The notes under the pieces are model-generated. The model was not told where the DNA came from. It was given only the letters and a program-made list of their open reading frames with translations, and did not search any database. This document shows positions 9,649 to 18,340 of a stretch of 64,000 nucleotides of DNA, one piece after another. The translations under genes were made by a program, and so were the position numbers. Within the stretch, counting starts at the first letter, position 1, and each line of letters starts with the position of its first letter. Source of the stretch: Exilispira sp964581895 (GTDB lineage: Bacteria; Spirochaetota; JAAYUW01); contig CAZOPR010000001.1 in NCBI GenBank assembly GCA_964581895.1, positions 372,001-436,000 on the forward strand, read 5' to 3'.

Positions 9649-10551
9649 ATGAACAAAAAGCTTTTCATATATATTTTAGCGACATTTTCAATGCTTTTTT
9701 GGGGTCTTTCTTTTGTATGGGTTAAAATAGTTTATCTTTATTATAGACCATTTACAGTTGTCACCATAAGACTGTTTTTAGCCACTATTTTACTTTTATT
9801 ATATCAAAATATTTTCAAAGTCAGACAAAAAGTCGCTATATCTGATATCCCAAAATTTTTACTTTTGGCTTTTTTCGAGCCTTTTTGTTACTTCTTAGGG
9901 GAAAGTTTTGGAATGCAATATGTTTCATCAACTATTGCAAGCATTATTATTGCTACGATCCCGGTATTTTCACCAATATTTTCCTTTTTATTTTACAGTG
10001 AAAAACTTTCCAGATTTGGTTTTTTAGGTCTGATCATATCGGTTTTAGGCATTATTTTGCTTGTTGTAGATAAGAATTTCAATTTTAATGCACCTATAAA
10101 AGGAATTGCTCTTTTACTATTTGCCGTTGTTTCAGCGATTGGTTATGGTATTGTCGCAAAAAAACTTACATTTATCTATGATTCAGTTACAATTATTAAA
10201 TATCAAAATGCTTTTGGATTTATCTATTTTCTACCTTTTTTCCTTATTTTCGATTTCAACCATTTTTTAGCTGTTAAACCCGACATGAAGCTGGTGGCTA
10301 ACTTATTGGCATTAACTGTTTTTGCAAGTGTTTTAGCATTTGTCCTTTTCACAAAGGTATTAAAAGAGATTGGTATAAACTCTGCAAATATTTTTACAAA
10401 CTTGATACCAATTTTTACGGCAATTTTTTCATTTTTGATTTTAAAGGAAAGCTTTAATCTTCAAAAAATATCAGGTATATTTCTTGTAATATTTGGGGTA
10501 TTTATCTCCCAGATTAAAATCAATAAGAATTTGAAATTAGTGAATAAATAA
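9649..10551 (+). CDS. EamA/DMT-family transporter
   Basis: A 300-residue, ten-helix protein of the drug/metabolite transporter superfamily made of two EamA repeats. The first repeat starts with FWGLSFVWVKI and contains VVTIRLFLAT; the second contains GIALLLFAVVSAIGYGIVAKK and ends with the FTNLIPIFTAIFSFLILKES pattern typical of the last helices. Substrate cannot be predicted. It follows the transglutaminase gene by 36 nt and may be the last gene of that transcript. Confidence 0.9.
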   Translation: MNKKLFIYILATFSMLFWGLSFVWVKIVYLYYRPFTVVTIRLFLATILLLLYQNIFKVRQKVAISDIPKFLLLAFFEPFCYFLGESFGMQYVSSTIASIIIATIPVFSPIFSFLFYSEKLSRFGFLGLIISVLGIILLVVDKNFNFNAPIKGIALLLFAVVSAIGYGIVAKKLTFIYDSVTIIKYQNAFGFIYFLPFFLIFDFNHFLAVKPDMKLVANLLALTVFASVLAFVLFTKVLKEIGINSANIFTNLIPIFTAIFSFLILKESFNLQKISGIFLVIFGVFISQIKINKNLKLVNK

Positions 10552-10836
10552 AAAGTATAGGAAATGACTAAAAAAATTAGGTTAATAAAAATGAAATTAT
10601 TAAAAATATGTCATATAAAATTTTTAAGAAAATAGATAAGATAAAATAAAACAAAAGGTTAAAAAAATATAAAAAGCATAAAAAGGTATAAAAAAAATAG
10701 ATAGGTATAAAAAAAACTAAAAAAGTATAAAAAAAATACTAAAAAATTAAATTTTTAAAAGCTAATTAATAAGAAAAGAAATTATAAAACAATTACTTAA
10801 AATTTTATGAAATAACTAAAGATTTTAGGAAAGTTG
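10552..10836. repeat. A-rich intergenic region with short imperfect tandem repeats
   Basis: This gene-free stretch before folE2 is almost pure A with scattered T and G. Around 10683-10742 three imperfect copies of a roughly 20-base unit (GGTATAAAAAAAATA-like) follow each other. No open frame, hairpin terminator or convincing promoter is seen. It belongs to the class of sense-strand A-rich repeats found before several genes in this window. Confidence 0.5.
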
Positions 10837-11706
10837 ATGGATAAAAAAAATAAGAATAAAATTAACGAAAATCAAGCTAATGCTAATTTTAACGATAGTT
10901 TAAATAAAAAAGATTTTGCTGAACTTTCAGATAAGCTTATAGATGTTCAAAATAGAAAAGCAAATCATCCACTTGTTATAGATCATGTTGGCATTAAAGG
11001 GATCAAATATCCTATCGCAGTTTATGATAAAAAAAGAGGTTTTCAACATACTGTTGCAGAAGTTGCAATGCTTGTAGATTTGCCATCCCACTATAAAGGC
11101 ACACATATGAGTCGATTCATAGAAATTCTTTCAAAAGTTGATGGGGAAATATCTGTAAATAGATTAAAAGAGATCTTAAAAACTATGAAGCAAAAGCTTA
11201 ATGCCCAAAAATCTAAAATTGAGTTTCATTTTCCTTATTTCATTGAAAAATCGGCTCCTATTTCCCATAGCAAAGCTTATATTGACTATGATTGTAAACT
11301 TACGGCAACACTTTCAGATAAATTTTCATATACTTTATCTGTTGTGGTTCCTGTCCATTCGCTTTGCCCATGTTCAAAAGAAATATCAAGCTTTTCAGCT
11401 CACAACCAAAGATCCTTTGTCACTATTACCATAGAGGCAAAAACTGTTATATGGATAGAAGATCTGGTAGATATTGCTGAGAAAAATGCATCTTCCCCTT
11501 TGTATTCATATTTAAAAAGGGTTGATGAAAAATATGTTACGGAATATGCATACAATCATCCTATGTTTGTTGAAGATATCGTTAGAGCAGTATCAAACGA
11601 ACTTCAAAAAATCTCAGAAATAAAGTATTTCAAAGTTGAGGCAGAAAATATGGAATCTATTCATAACCATAATGCTTATGCCTCAATAGAAAAAAATTTT
11701 AATTAA
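10837..11706 (+). CDS. folE2: GTP cyclohydrolase FolE2 (type IB)
   Basis: FolE2 converts GTP to dihydroneopterin triphosphate, the first step of folate synthesis, and is the metal-flexible alternative to the zinc enzyme FolE. The signature SLCPCSKEISSFSAHNQRS with the active-site cysteine is present, as is the C-terminal ENMESIHNHNAYASIE. The 289-residue length is normal apart from a Lys/Asn-rich leader. Start chosen is the ATG at 10837 with AGGA six bases upstream, rather than the TTG just before it. No folate or queuosine neighbour is in the window. Confidence 0.95.
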   Translation: MDKKNKNKINENQANANFNDSLNKKDFAELSDKLIDVQNRKANHPLVIDHVGIKGIKYPIAVYDKKRGFQHTVAEVAMLVDLPSHYKGTHMSRFIEILSKVDGEISVNRLKEILKTMKQKLNAQKSKIEFHFPYFIEKSAPISHSKAYIDYDCKLTATLSDKFSYTLSVVVPVHSLCPCSKEISSFSAHNQRSFVTITIEAKTVIWIEDLVDIAEKNASSPLYSYLKRVDEKYVTEYAYNHPMFVEDIVRAVSNELQKISEIKYFKVEAENMESIHNHNAYASIEKNFN

Positions 11707-11714
11707 TCAAAAAA

Positions 11715-11910
11715 ATTAAATTCAAAGGTGGAAAGGATAAAAAAACATAAAATAATAGAAAGAATTAAATTTAAAGGTGAAAAGAATAAAAAAAACATAA
11801 AATAATAGAAAAAATTAAATTCAAAGGTAAAAAAAATAAAAAAAACTTAAAATAATAGAAAAAATTAAATTCAAAGGTGAAAAGGATAAAAAAAATAAAG
11901 AATGTATAAT
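11715..11910 (+). repeat. Tandem repeat, about four copies of a 49-50-bp unit
   Basis: Copies begin at 11715, 11764, 11814 and 11864 with ATTAAATTCAAAGG or a one-base variant, giving periods of 49, 50 and 50. Each unit continues as an A-rich run ending AAAATAATAGAA; the last copy diverges toward the next gene. The period is not a multiple of three and no frame crosses it. Each copy contains AAAGGT, a ribosome-binding-site-like core, on the strand of the following methyltransferase gene. Confidence 0.9.
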
Positions 11911-11923
11911 TAAATGAAGATTT

Positions 11924-12580
11924 ATGAATAAAGATTTAGTAGATTTTCTTTCGGATAAAAATATTAAATCTATTGAAATTGAAAATGAAAATTATTTTGT
12001 TTTGCAAAGATTAGAGGAAAAAGTTCCTTCAATAGATAGAAACAGTGCAAGATTATTGTACTTTTTTTCATTTTTGAAAAAACCTGAAAATGTTCTTGAA
12101 ATCGGTTTTGGCTCTGGTTTTTCTTGCTGGGCTATATGGCTTGGAGGAAGAGAAAAAATAAGGAAAATTATATCTTTTGAACATGAAAAAAAAAGATTCT
12201 TAAAAGGGATTGAATTTATTAATAAAAATAAGCTACCTGTTGAACTTATAAATAATGATTTTTCAAAAGAAAATCTTATAAAAGAGGCTGAAAAAGCCAA
12301 TATTGATGGATTTGACTTTATCTTTATTGATGGAACAAAAAGAGAATATCCTTTATATTACAATGAAAGTTTTGATTTATTAAAAAAGGATGGTCTAATC
12401 CTGTTTGACAATGTATTATTTAATGGCAATTTATTAAAGCTGGTAAATATGGAAGATGGTAAAAATGTAGAGGGAGCAAAAATCTTACATCAGTTTTTAA
12501 GTTTTATTTCACAGGATAAAAGAATAGTTCCAATTTTTCTTCCAATTGGAGACGGGATATTGGCTGGCGTTAAAAAATAA
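11924..12580 (+). CDS. Class I SAM-dependent (O-)methyltransferase
   Basis: A 218-residue Rossmann-fold methyltransferase resembling the caffeoyl-CoA O-methyltransferase group. Motif I is VLEIGFGSGFSCWAI (about residues 59-73); the acidic residue closing strand 2 is in SFEHEKKR; the post-motif FIFIDGTKREYPLYY and the metal-site-like LFDNVLFNG follow; it ends in IPIGDGILAGVKK, typical of this family. Substrate unknown. It is separated from folE2 by the tandem repeat array and followed 19 nt later by an exported protein gene. Confidence 0.85.
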   Translation: MNKDLVDFLSDKNIKSIEIENENYFVLQRLEEKVPSIDRNSARLLYFFSFLKKPENVLEIGFGSGFSCWAIWLGGREKIRKIISFEHEKKRFLKGIEFINKNKLPVELINNDFSKENLIKEAEKANIDGFDFIFIDGTKREYPLYYNESFDLLKKDGLILFDNVLFNGNLLKLVNMEDGKNVEGAKILHQFLSFISQDKRIVPIFLPIGDGILAGVKK

Positions 12581-12599
12581 TTAAAAATTAGGCAAATTT

Positions 12600-13673
12600 A
12601 TGCTTAGAAAATTTTTAGCTTTTGTTTTATTTTTAGTGATTTTAGCAATATTTTTCCTCAATTCCCCAAAAATTGAAAATCCTTCTGACTTAAAAATATT
12701 GGCTCAAATCGAAGACAAAAAAGTAAATCTATTTGATAATAAATTTCAATTGAATTCAATCTTATATTGGAATAGAATAAATAAAATAACAAAGATATCA
12801 AAAAACTTTAATTTTATAGATATTTTTAGCGAAAATTCAGTATTTTATGATGGAAAAGATTTTTTGCTTTCTAAGGAAGAGAGTCAATTTTTCATTATTG
12901 ATAAAAAAACAGAAGGGAAAAACTATTTGGCAGGTGGTGAGATTGCATTGACAAATAAAGACTCCAATCTTTTCGCCATAGTAAAAAAAAATGGGCTTGA
13001 AATAACTTTTTTTCAGTTTGTCCCTCTTGAAAATAGAGCCATTGAAATTAAAAAAGAGGTCTTTTCCAGTTTCTGGACAGATTATAAAATTACAAAAAAT
13101 AGCTTTTATTTTTCTCTTATGAATGGGAATTGTTATATTTTTAACCCATTTGAATCAATATCTTCTGAAAGTATTATAAAAGATTCCCCATTTATTTATT
13201 CTATTTCTGCAAATTCATCTTCCAATAATTTTATTATTGTCTCTGGTTTTGGACCTCAGAAGATTAATTTATTAAATAAAGATGGAAATATTTTTTACGA
13301 AAACCTTTTAGATAAAAATTATACATCAGTTTTTTCATATTTACTGGATAATCAAATGCTTATTATAAAAAGCCAATTTTCTCTTTTACTTTACAGAGTA
13401 AACTGGAATAAAGAAAAAAAACTTGATTTATTAAATAACATTAACTTAAAAGGTGAAATACTTGATTTAGCGGAATTTTATTCTTATTTTGTTTTAATTT
13501 GTAGTGACGGAAAGGATTTTTGGCTTGTTGTTTACAATTATGAAAGTAATAGATTTTATAAAAAAAACCTGCGGGAAGCAATTTATCAGATTCAAATTAT
13601 AGATTCAAATGGTATTTTTGCCGTTTATAATCAAGACAAATTGTGGATTCTTTCACTGAATCAGGAGCTTTGA
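12600..13673 (+). CDS. Hypothetical membrane-anchored extracytoplasmic protein
   Basis: Not recognised. The protein (357 residues) starts with a signal anchor (residues 3-22, KFLAFVLFLVILAIFFLNS) and continues with repeated beta-strand patterns punctuated by aromatic and Asn/Asp-rich turns, which would fit a beta-propeller-like fold outside the membrane. No catalytic motif is seen. It overlaps nothing upstream, and the next gene starts 3 nt after it with a Shine-Dalgarno inside its 3' end, so the two are probably co-translated. Confidence 0.7.
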   Translation: MLRKFLAFVLFLVILAIFFLNSPKIENPSDLKILAQIEDKKVNLFDNKFQLNSILYWNRINKITKISKNFNFIDIFSENSVFYDGKDFLLSKEESQFFIIDKKTEGKNYLAGGEIALTNKDSNLFAIVKKNGLEITFFQFVPLENRAIEIKKEVFSSFWTDYKITKNSFYFSLMNGNCYIFNPFESISSESIIKDSPFIYSISANSSSNNFIIVSGFGPQKINLLNKDGNIFYENLLDKNYTSVFSYLLDNQMLIIKSQFSLLLYRVNWNKEKKLDLLNNINLKGEILDLAEFYSYFVLICSDGKDFWLVVYNYESNRFYKKNLREAIYQIQIIDSNGIFAVYNQDKLWILSLNQEL

Positions 13674-13675
13674 TA

Positions 13676-14473
13676 ATGAATAAAAAAAAATCAATCTTTA
13701 TTTGTCTTTTTATATTTTTTCTTTTGATTTTATTACCATTTTCCAATAAAGCGGCTTCAAATATATTTTTAGTGAAAGATTTCTGTAACTGGTCAAATGC
13801 ATTTTTACCAGCAGTTCAATTTTATACTTCAGATAATAGATTAACTTCAAATATATCAGCAGAATTGATTTACAATAAAAATACTATTTCCCCATACCAG
13901 CAGGACAGTATTTTTAAGAATTTGGCAATATATAGAAGTGGTGAAAAATTGATTGGATTAACTGATCTTTCCTATCCACCCCTCACAATAAAACCTAAAG
14001 ATGAAATAGAGTTTACAAAAAATATAGCTAGCTGCTTTTTAATAGAAAATGGTATTTTTATAAACCCAATAGAATTTATAAAACCTGTTGTTTCAACCTC
14101 AGTTTCAATTGTTAATGTTTATTATTTAAATGAAGAAAATGTCGCTGTTGCTTTTAGGCAGAACTATAAAAACAATATTATACCAATCCTGATTTACGCT
14201 TATTCGACATATTTGTCTGGTAGGTTTGCCTTTACATCTAATGTATATAAAATAGAAATTTTTTTAGATGATGAAATTATCTATGAAAGGGAAATGGATA
14301 TTATTTCAAAGAAGAAAATTATTGAACTATTACTAACATCAAGTAGACCTCAATTTATAAAATATATAATTTCAAATGTAACAGATGGAGAGCATATATT
14401 AAAAGTAAAAGTATATGATTTCAATAATAATTTTAAAGAGATACAAAAAAAATTCACTGTAAAAAGCTATTAA
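13676..14473 (+). CDS. Hypothetical secreted protein
   Basis: Not recognised. A 265-residue protein with a clear signal peptide (Lys-rich start, hydrophobic FICLFIFFLLILLPF, then SNKAAS). The mature part is beta-rich and ends with a segment (DGEHILKVKVYDFNNN) reminiscent of the last strands of an immunoglobulin-like domain. Start chosen is the ATG at 13676 because AGGAG lies nine bases upstream inside the previous gene; a GTG at 13643 is in frame but has no ribosome site. Its stop codon lies inside the first unit of the 35-bp repeat array. Confidence 0.7.
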   Translation: MNKKKSIFICLFIFFLLILLPFSNKAASNIFLVKDFCNWSNAFLPAVQFYTSDNRLTSNISAELIYNKNTISPYQQDSIFKNLAIYRSGEKLIGLTDLSYPPLTIKPKDEIEFTKNIASCFLIENGIFINPIEFIKPVVSTSVSIVNVYYLNEENVAVAFRQNYKNNIIPILIYAYSTYLSGRFAFTSNVYKIEIFLDDEIIYEREMDIISKKKIIELLLTSSRPQFIKYIISNVTDGEHILKVKVYDFNNNFKEIQKKFTVKSY

Positions 14474-14643
14474 ATTGAAAAAAAATATAAATTATAAAAG
14501 CCATTAAATAATAAAAAATATAAATTATAAAAGCCTATTAAATAACAAAAAATATAATATTATTAAAGGCTATTTAATTGTAAAAAATATAAAATTATAA
14601 AAGGCTATTAAATAATAAAAATTTAAAATTATAAAAACTATTA
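14467..14643 (+). repeat. Tandem repeat, about five copies of a 33-35-bp unit
   Basis: CTATTA or a close variant recurs at 14467, about 14501, 14535, 14570, 14605 and 14638, each followed by AATAATAAAAAATATAAATT-like sequence and ATAAAAG(G/C). The first copy includes the last two codons and stop of the preceding gene, so the array has grown from the 3' end of that gene into the space before the methyltransferase gene at 14679. The period is not a multiple of three. Confidence 0.85.
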
Positions 14644-14678
14644 AGTTATGATAATAAATTTGGTTAGTGGAGAAGTGA

Positions 14679-15524
14679 ATGAAAGACCTCTACATGAGAA
14701 ATAATGCAAGAGATGGTGAAGTTTTCCTTGAAGTTGATTGCCCTTTATGTGGTTCAAAAGATTATACTGTTGTTTATAAAGGGAAAAATTTCAGGTTTGT
14801 TAGATGTAATGAATGTGGAGTTCTTTATCAAAATCCAAGACCAAAAAATGACTTTATTCAAAATAGGTATGATGATAAATACTTTCAATATGAGGTTGAA
14901 AATCATAAAAATTTTTTTAACCTGCAGTTAAAAACATTTGAAGATTGCAATATAGAAAATCTAATTGGCGGATTTAAGGGGAAAAAGGTTTTAGATGTTG
15001 GATGTGCAACAGGTATGTTGTTAAATCATCTTAAAAATAAAGGTGCGAATGTATTTGGAGTTGAAATCTGCACTCAATCTTGTAGATATGCATATGAAAA
15101 TTTTGGACTTACCATTTACAATGGTACCTTGGAAAATGCAAGATATGAAAGTAACTTTTTTGATATAATTCATTTTTCACATTTGATAGAGCATCTTGAA
15201 AATCCAATTAAATTTATGGGTGAGATTTATAAAATTCTTAAAACAGGCGGATATGTCCTTGTTACAACACCACGAGAAGATTCTATCTGGAGTAAAATTT
15301 TTAGATTAAAATGGAGATCGTTAATTCCAGATCATCTGACTCTTTTTGGGCGTTCTCATCTTATTTCACTATTGAAAATGACTGGGTTTAACCCTGTGTT
15401 TATTGAATCATGGGGTTCTATTCCAATAGATTCAAGATTCAAATTCTTAAAACCGATTTCAGACAGATTTGCAAAAAAGTTCGATAAAGGTGATGTTCAA
15501 TTCATTCTTGCAAAAAAAGAATAA
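14679..15524 (+). CDS. Zinc-ribbon SAM-dependent methyltransferase
   Basis: A 281-residue type-11 methyltransferase. An N-terminal zinc ribbon is formed by CPLCGS and RCNECGVLYQNPRP, a combination common in methyltransferases of sugar and polyketide pathways. Motif I is VLDVGCATGMLLNHL; HFSHLIEHLENP and GGYVLVTTPRED are the later motifs. A GGAGAAGTGA precedes the ATG. The substrate is not known; many relatives methylate cell-surface sugars, which would fit the large polysaccharide locus further right. The last five codons and stop lie in the first copy of a perfect 20-bp duplication. Confidence 0.85.
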   Translation: MKDLYMRNNARDGEVFLEVDCPLCGSKDYTVVYKGKNFRFVRCNECGVLYQNPRPKNDFIQNRYDDKYFQYEVENHKNFFNLQLKTFEDCNIENLIGGFKGKKVLDVGCATGMLLNHLKNKGANVFGVEICTQSCRYAYENFGLTIYNGTLENARYESNFFDIIHFSHLIEHLENPIKFMGEIYKILKTGGYVLVTTPREDSIWSKIFRLKWRSLIPDHLTLFGRSHLISLLKMTGFNPVFIESWGSIPIDSRFKFLKPISDRFAKKFDKGDVQFILAKKE

Positions 15525-15544
15525 TTCTTGCAAAAAAAGAATAA
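15505..15544 (+). repeat. Perfect 20-bp tandem duplication across a stop codon
   Basis: TTCTTGCAAAAAAAGAATAA occurs at 15505-15524 and is repeated exactly at 15525-15544. The first copy carries the end of the methyltransferase reading frame and its TAA; the second is untranslated spacer just before the mutS Shine-Dalgarno (TAGGAG). It looks like a recent slippage or duplication event. Confidence 0.97.
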
Positions 15545-15555
15545 TAGGAGACTAA

Positions 15556-18174
15556 ATGGAAATCACCACTCCGATGATGCAGCATTGGGCTAAGATTAAA
15601 TCAAAATATAAAGATTTCATTGTTTTCTATAGGCTTGGTGATTTTTATGAGATGTTTGAAGAAGATGCCCAAATTGGTTCGAGGGTATTAAATCTTACTT
15701 TAACTTCAAGAAGTGGACATCCGATGTGTGGAGTCCCTTATCATGCTTATAAAATTTATATAAAAAAATTGATTTCAAATGGTTATAAAGTTGTTATCTG
15801 CGAGCAACTTGAAGATCCTGCGAAAGCAAAAGGGATGGTTAAAAGAGGAGTAACAGAAGTTATCACTCCTGGAACAGTTATAGAATCGGATCTTCTTGCT
15901 ACCGATAATAATTTTATCTCATCGATTTATATAGAAAAAGGCAAAAATGAAGAAAAATATGAAGAAAACTATTTAGCAGGGATCTGTTGGTGCGATATAT
16001 CTTCAGGTGAATTTTTTGCTTCAGAAATTCTATTAAATAATAATGAAAAGGAAGGTTTTGAGCAGATCTATACATTTTTAGAAAAGATTAAACCTTCTGA
16101 AATAGTTATATCAAGTGAAGACAGGATGTTAAAAAACCTTTCGAAAAGGTTTTTCACAACTACTTTATCTGAATCTTATTTTGAAGGCAGCCAAATAGAT
16201 AGTTTACTTAACTCTTTTTTCTCTGTTTATTCCATAGAAGATCTTGGCATCAGAACTTTATTACTTAAAAAATGTATAAATGCCTTGATTTTATACTTAA
16301 AAGAAAATGAAGTAAATATAAAGCCAATACTTTCAAAGGTTGATCTGGTAGAAGAAAACAATCTTCTAAGTATTGATTCAAGGACCTTACATAATCTTGA
16401 AATCTTCGAGCCATTTTTACCTATAGACAAGACATATACTTTATTTTCAAGTATAAATCTAACAAAGACATCGATGGGGAAAAGACTTTTAAAAAGATGG
16501 TTAAATTTCCCATTGAAAGATAAGACTGAGATAGAAAATAGATACTTTTTAATAGAAAAGTTTATAGATTTAAATATAACTTCAAATATTTCACAGCAAC
16601 TTGAGAAGATTTTTGATATAGAAAGACTTTTTACAAAAGTTTATTTGAAAAAAGCCATACCTTCAGATTTGATAAATCTTAAATACTCGATTATATATGC
16701 AAATTCCATAAATTTAATACTTGAAGATTGTGGAATAGAATTATTTAAGGTTGATTCAAACCTTCTATCTCTTGTTGATTTGATAGAAAAAGCTTTGGTC
16801 GAACCAGCCCCTTCAGATTTCGAGCAGCAGATAATCAAAAATGGTTTTGATGAAAGCCTTGATCAGCTTTTCTATATAACAAATAATGCAAATGATCTTT
16901 TAACAAAATATCAGGAAGAATTGAAAAGAGAAAGCGGAATACAAAGCTTAAAAATAAAATATAATAAAGTTTTCGGATATTTTATTGAAGTTTCAAAACC
17001 AAATCTTGATAAGGTTCCACAAAATTTTATCAGAAAACAAACTCTTGTAAATAATGAAAGATTTACGACAAATTACCTTTTAGAACTTGAAACCAAAATT
17101 TTGTCTGCAAATGATCAATTTAAGGAAATGCAAAAGAAAGTATTTGATGGAATTATTGAAAAAATAATAGAATTTTATGATGAAGGATTAAAACTTGCAA
17201 AATCAATAGCATATATAGATGTTATAAATAACTTAAGTATTTTAGCAATAAAGTACCATTGGGTAAAACCCCAGATAAATGACGAATTAAAAATTCAAAT
17301 AGAGGAAGGTAGGCATCCTGTATTAGATATAATTCTTGGGAAAGAATGCATAGCAAATGATCTTGTCATGTCTTCTGACAAATTTTTTCATATTATTACA
17401 GGGCCCAATATGTCTGGTAAATCCACATATTTAAGGCAATCCGCTCTTATTTTATTTCTTGCTCATATTGGAAGTTTTGTCCCGGCTAAAAGCTGTAAAT
17501 TTTTCATTTTAGATGCTATTTTTTCAAGAATTGGAGCATCGGATAATATTGCATCAGGTCAATCTACTTTTTTTGTTGAAATGAATGAAACTGCTAAAAT
17601 CCTTAATTTTGCAACTCAAAAGTCTTTTGTAATTTTAGATGAAGTTGGTAGAGGAACGGCAACATTTGACGGGATGAGTCTTGCATATTCAATTTGCGAA
17701 TATCTTATCACAAAAATCAAATGCTTTACTCTTTTTGCAACTCATTATCATGAACTGACTCTTTTAGAAGAGGAGTATTCTGAAGTTTCAAACTATCATA
17801 TGCAGGTTAGCGAATGGGAGGATAAGGTTATTTTCTTAAAGAAATGCATTAAAGGATTTTCAGATAAAAGTTATGGTATATATGTTGCCTCTTTAGCAGC
17901 AGTTCCTCAAAAGGTAATAGAGAGGGCAAAAGCAATTTTGGAAATTCTTTCGGAAAATGAAATTGTCTTTGAAAAAAGGACTAATATTAAAGATAAAAAT
18001 AAAAAAGTTAAGGATAAAAATTTTCTTTTTGCAGATGAAGTCGAACCAATAATGTTAAATTCAGAAAAAATTGTTATTGAAAAGTTAAAAGAAACTAATA
18101 TAAACGAGTTAACTCCTATTAGCGCATTAAACTTACTTGAAGATTTAAAGAAAATTTTAGAAAAAAAAAGTTAA
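15556..18174 (+). CDS. mutS: DNA mismatch repair protein MutS
   Basis: MutS recognises base mismatches and small loops and starts repair. The mismatch-reading motif F-Y-E is at residues 30-32 (RLGDFYEMF), the connector and lever domains follow, and the ABC-type ATPase has Walker A GPNMSGKST (about 616), GQSTFFVEMNE, and Walker B ILDEVGRGTATFDG. At 872 residues it is full length with an ordinary C-terminal helix-turn-helix region. TAGGAG precedes the ATG. A working MutS is relevant because slippage-type repeats are abundant here. Confidence 0.98.
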   Translation: MEITTPMMQHWAKIKSKYKDFIVFYRLGDFYEMFEEDAQIGSRVLNLTLTSRSGHPMCGVPYHAYKIYIKKLISNGYKVVICEQLEDPAKAKGMVKRGVTEVITPGTVIESDLLATDNNFISSIYIEKGKNEEKYEENYLAGICWCDISSGEFFASEILLNNNEKEGFEQIYTFLEKIKPSEIVISSEDRMLKNLSKRFFTTTLSESYFEGSQIDSLLNSFFSVYSIEDLGIRTLLLKKCINALILYLKENEVNIKPILSKVDLVEENNLLSIDSRTLHNLEIFEPFLPIDKTYTLFSSINLTKTSMGKRLLKRWLNFPLKDKTEIENRYFLIEKFIDLNITSNISQQLEKIFDIERLFTKVYLKKAIPSDLINLKYSIIYANSINLILEDCGIELFKVDSNLLSLVDLIEKALVEPAPSDFEQQIIKNGFDESLDQLFYITNNANDLLTKYQEELKRESGIQSLKIKYNKVFGYFIEVSKPNLDKVPQNFIRKQTLVNNERFTTNYLLELETKILSANDQFKEMQKKVFDGIIEKIIEFYDEGLKLAKSIAYIDVINNLSILAIKYHWVKPQINDELKIQIEEGRHPVLDIILGKECIANDLVMSSDKFFHIITGPNMSGKSTYLRQSALILFLAHIGSFVPAKSCKFFILDAIFSRIGASDNIASGQSTFFVEMNETAKILNFATQKSFVILDEVGRGTATFDGMSLAYSICEYLITKIKCFTLFATHYHELTLLEEEYSEVSNYHMQVSEWEDKVIFLKKCIKGFSDKSYGIYVASLAAVPQKVIERAKAILEILSENEIVFEKRTNIKDKNKKVKDKNFLFADEVEPIMLNSEKIVIEKLKETNINELTPISALNLLEDLKKILEKKS

Positions 18175-18297
18175 AAGAGAAGAAAAAAATATTTTAGCAA
18201 AAAAAAATTAAAAAATTTTGAAAAAATTTAAGAAAAAAAATTTGATAAAAAGTAAAAATAATTTTTTAAAAAAAGAATTTTAGTTGCTTATATAAAA

Positions 18298-18326
18298 TTG
18301 CCGATAAATTAATGTTATTATATTTT
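18298..18326 (+). promoter_or_regulatory. Possible sigma-70-type promoter for the LysM/M23 gene
   Basis: TTGCCG (18298-18303) is followed after 17 bases by TATTTT (18321-18326), about 15 bases before the ATG at 18341, whose Shine-Dalgarno GGTGGGA would overlap the start of the transcript. The short leader makes this a weak call; the region upstream is A-rich filler. Confidence 0.3.
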
Positions 18327-18340
18327 ATTTTGGTGGGAAG

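Noticed and set aside
11715..14643. Tandem arrays as possible CRISPR
   Set aside because: Units are contiguous without unique spacers, diverged and AT-only; no cas genes.
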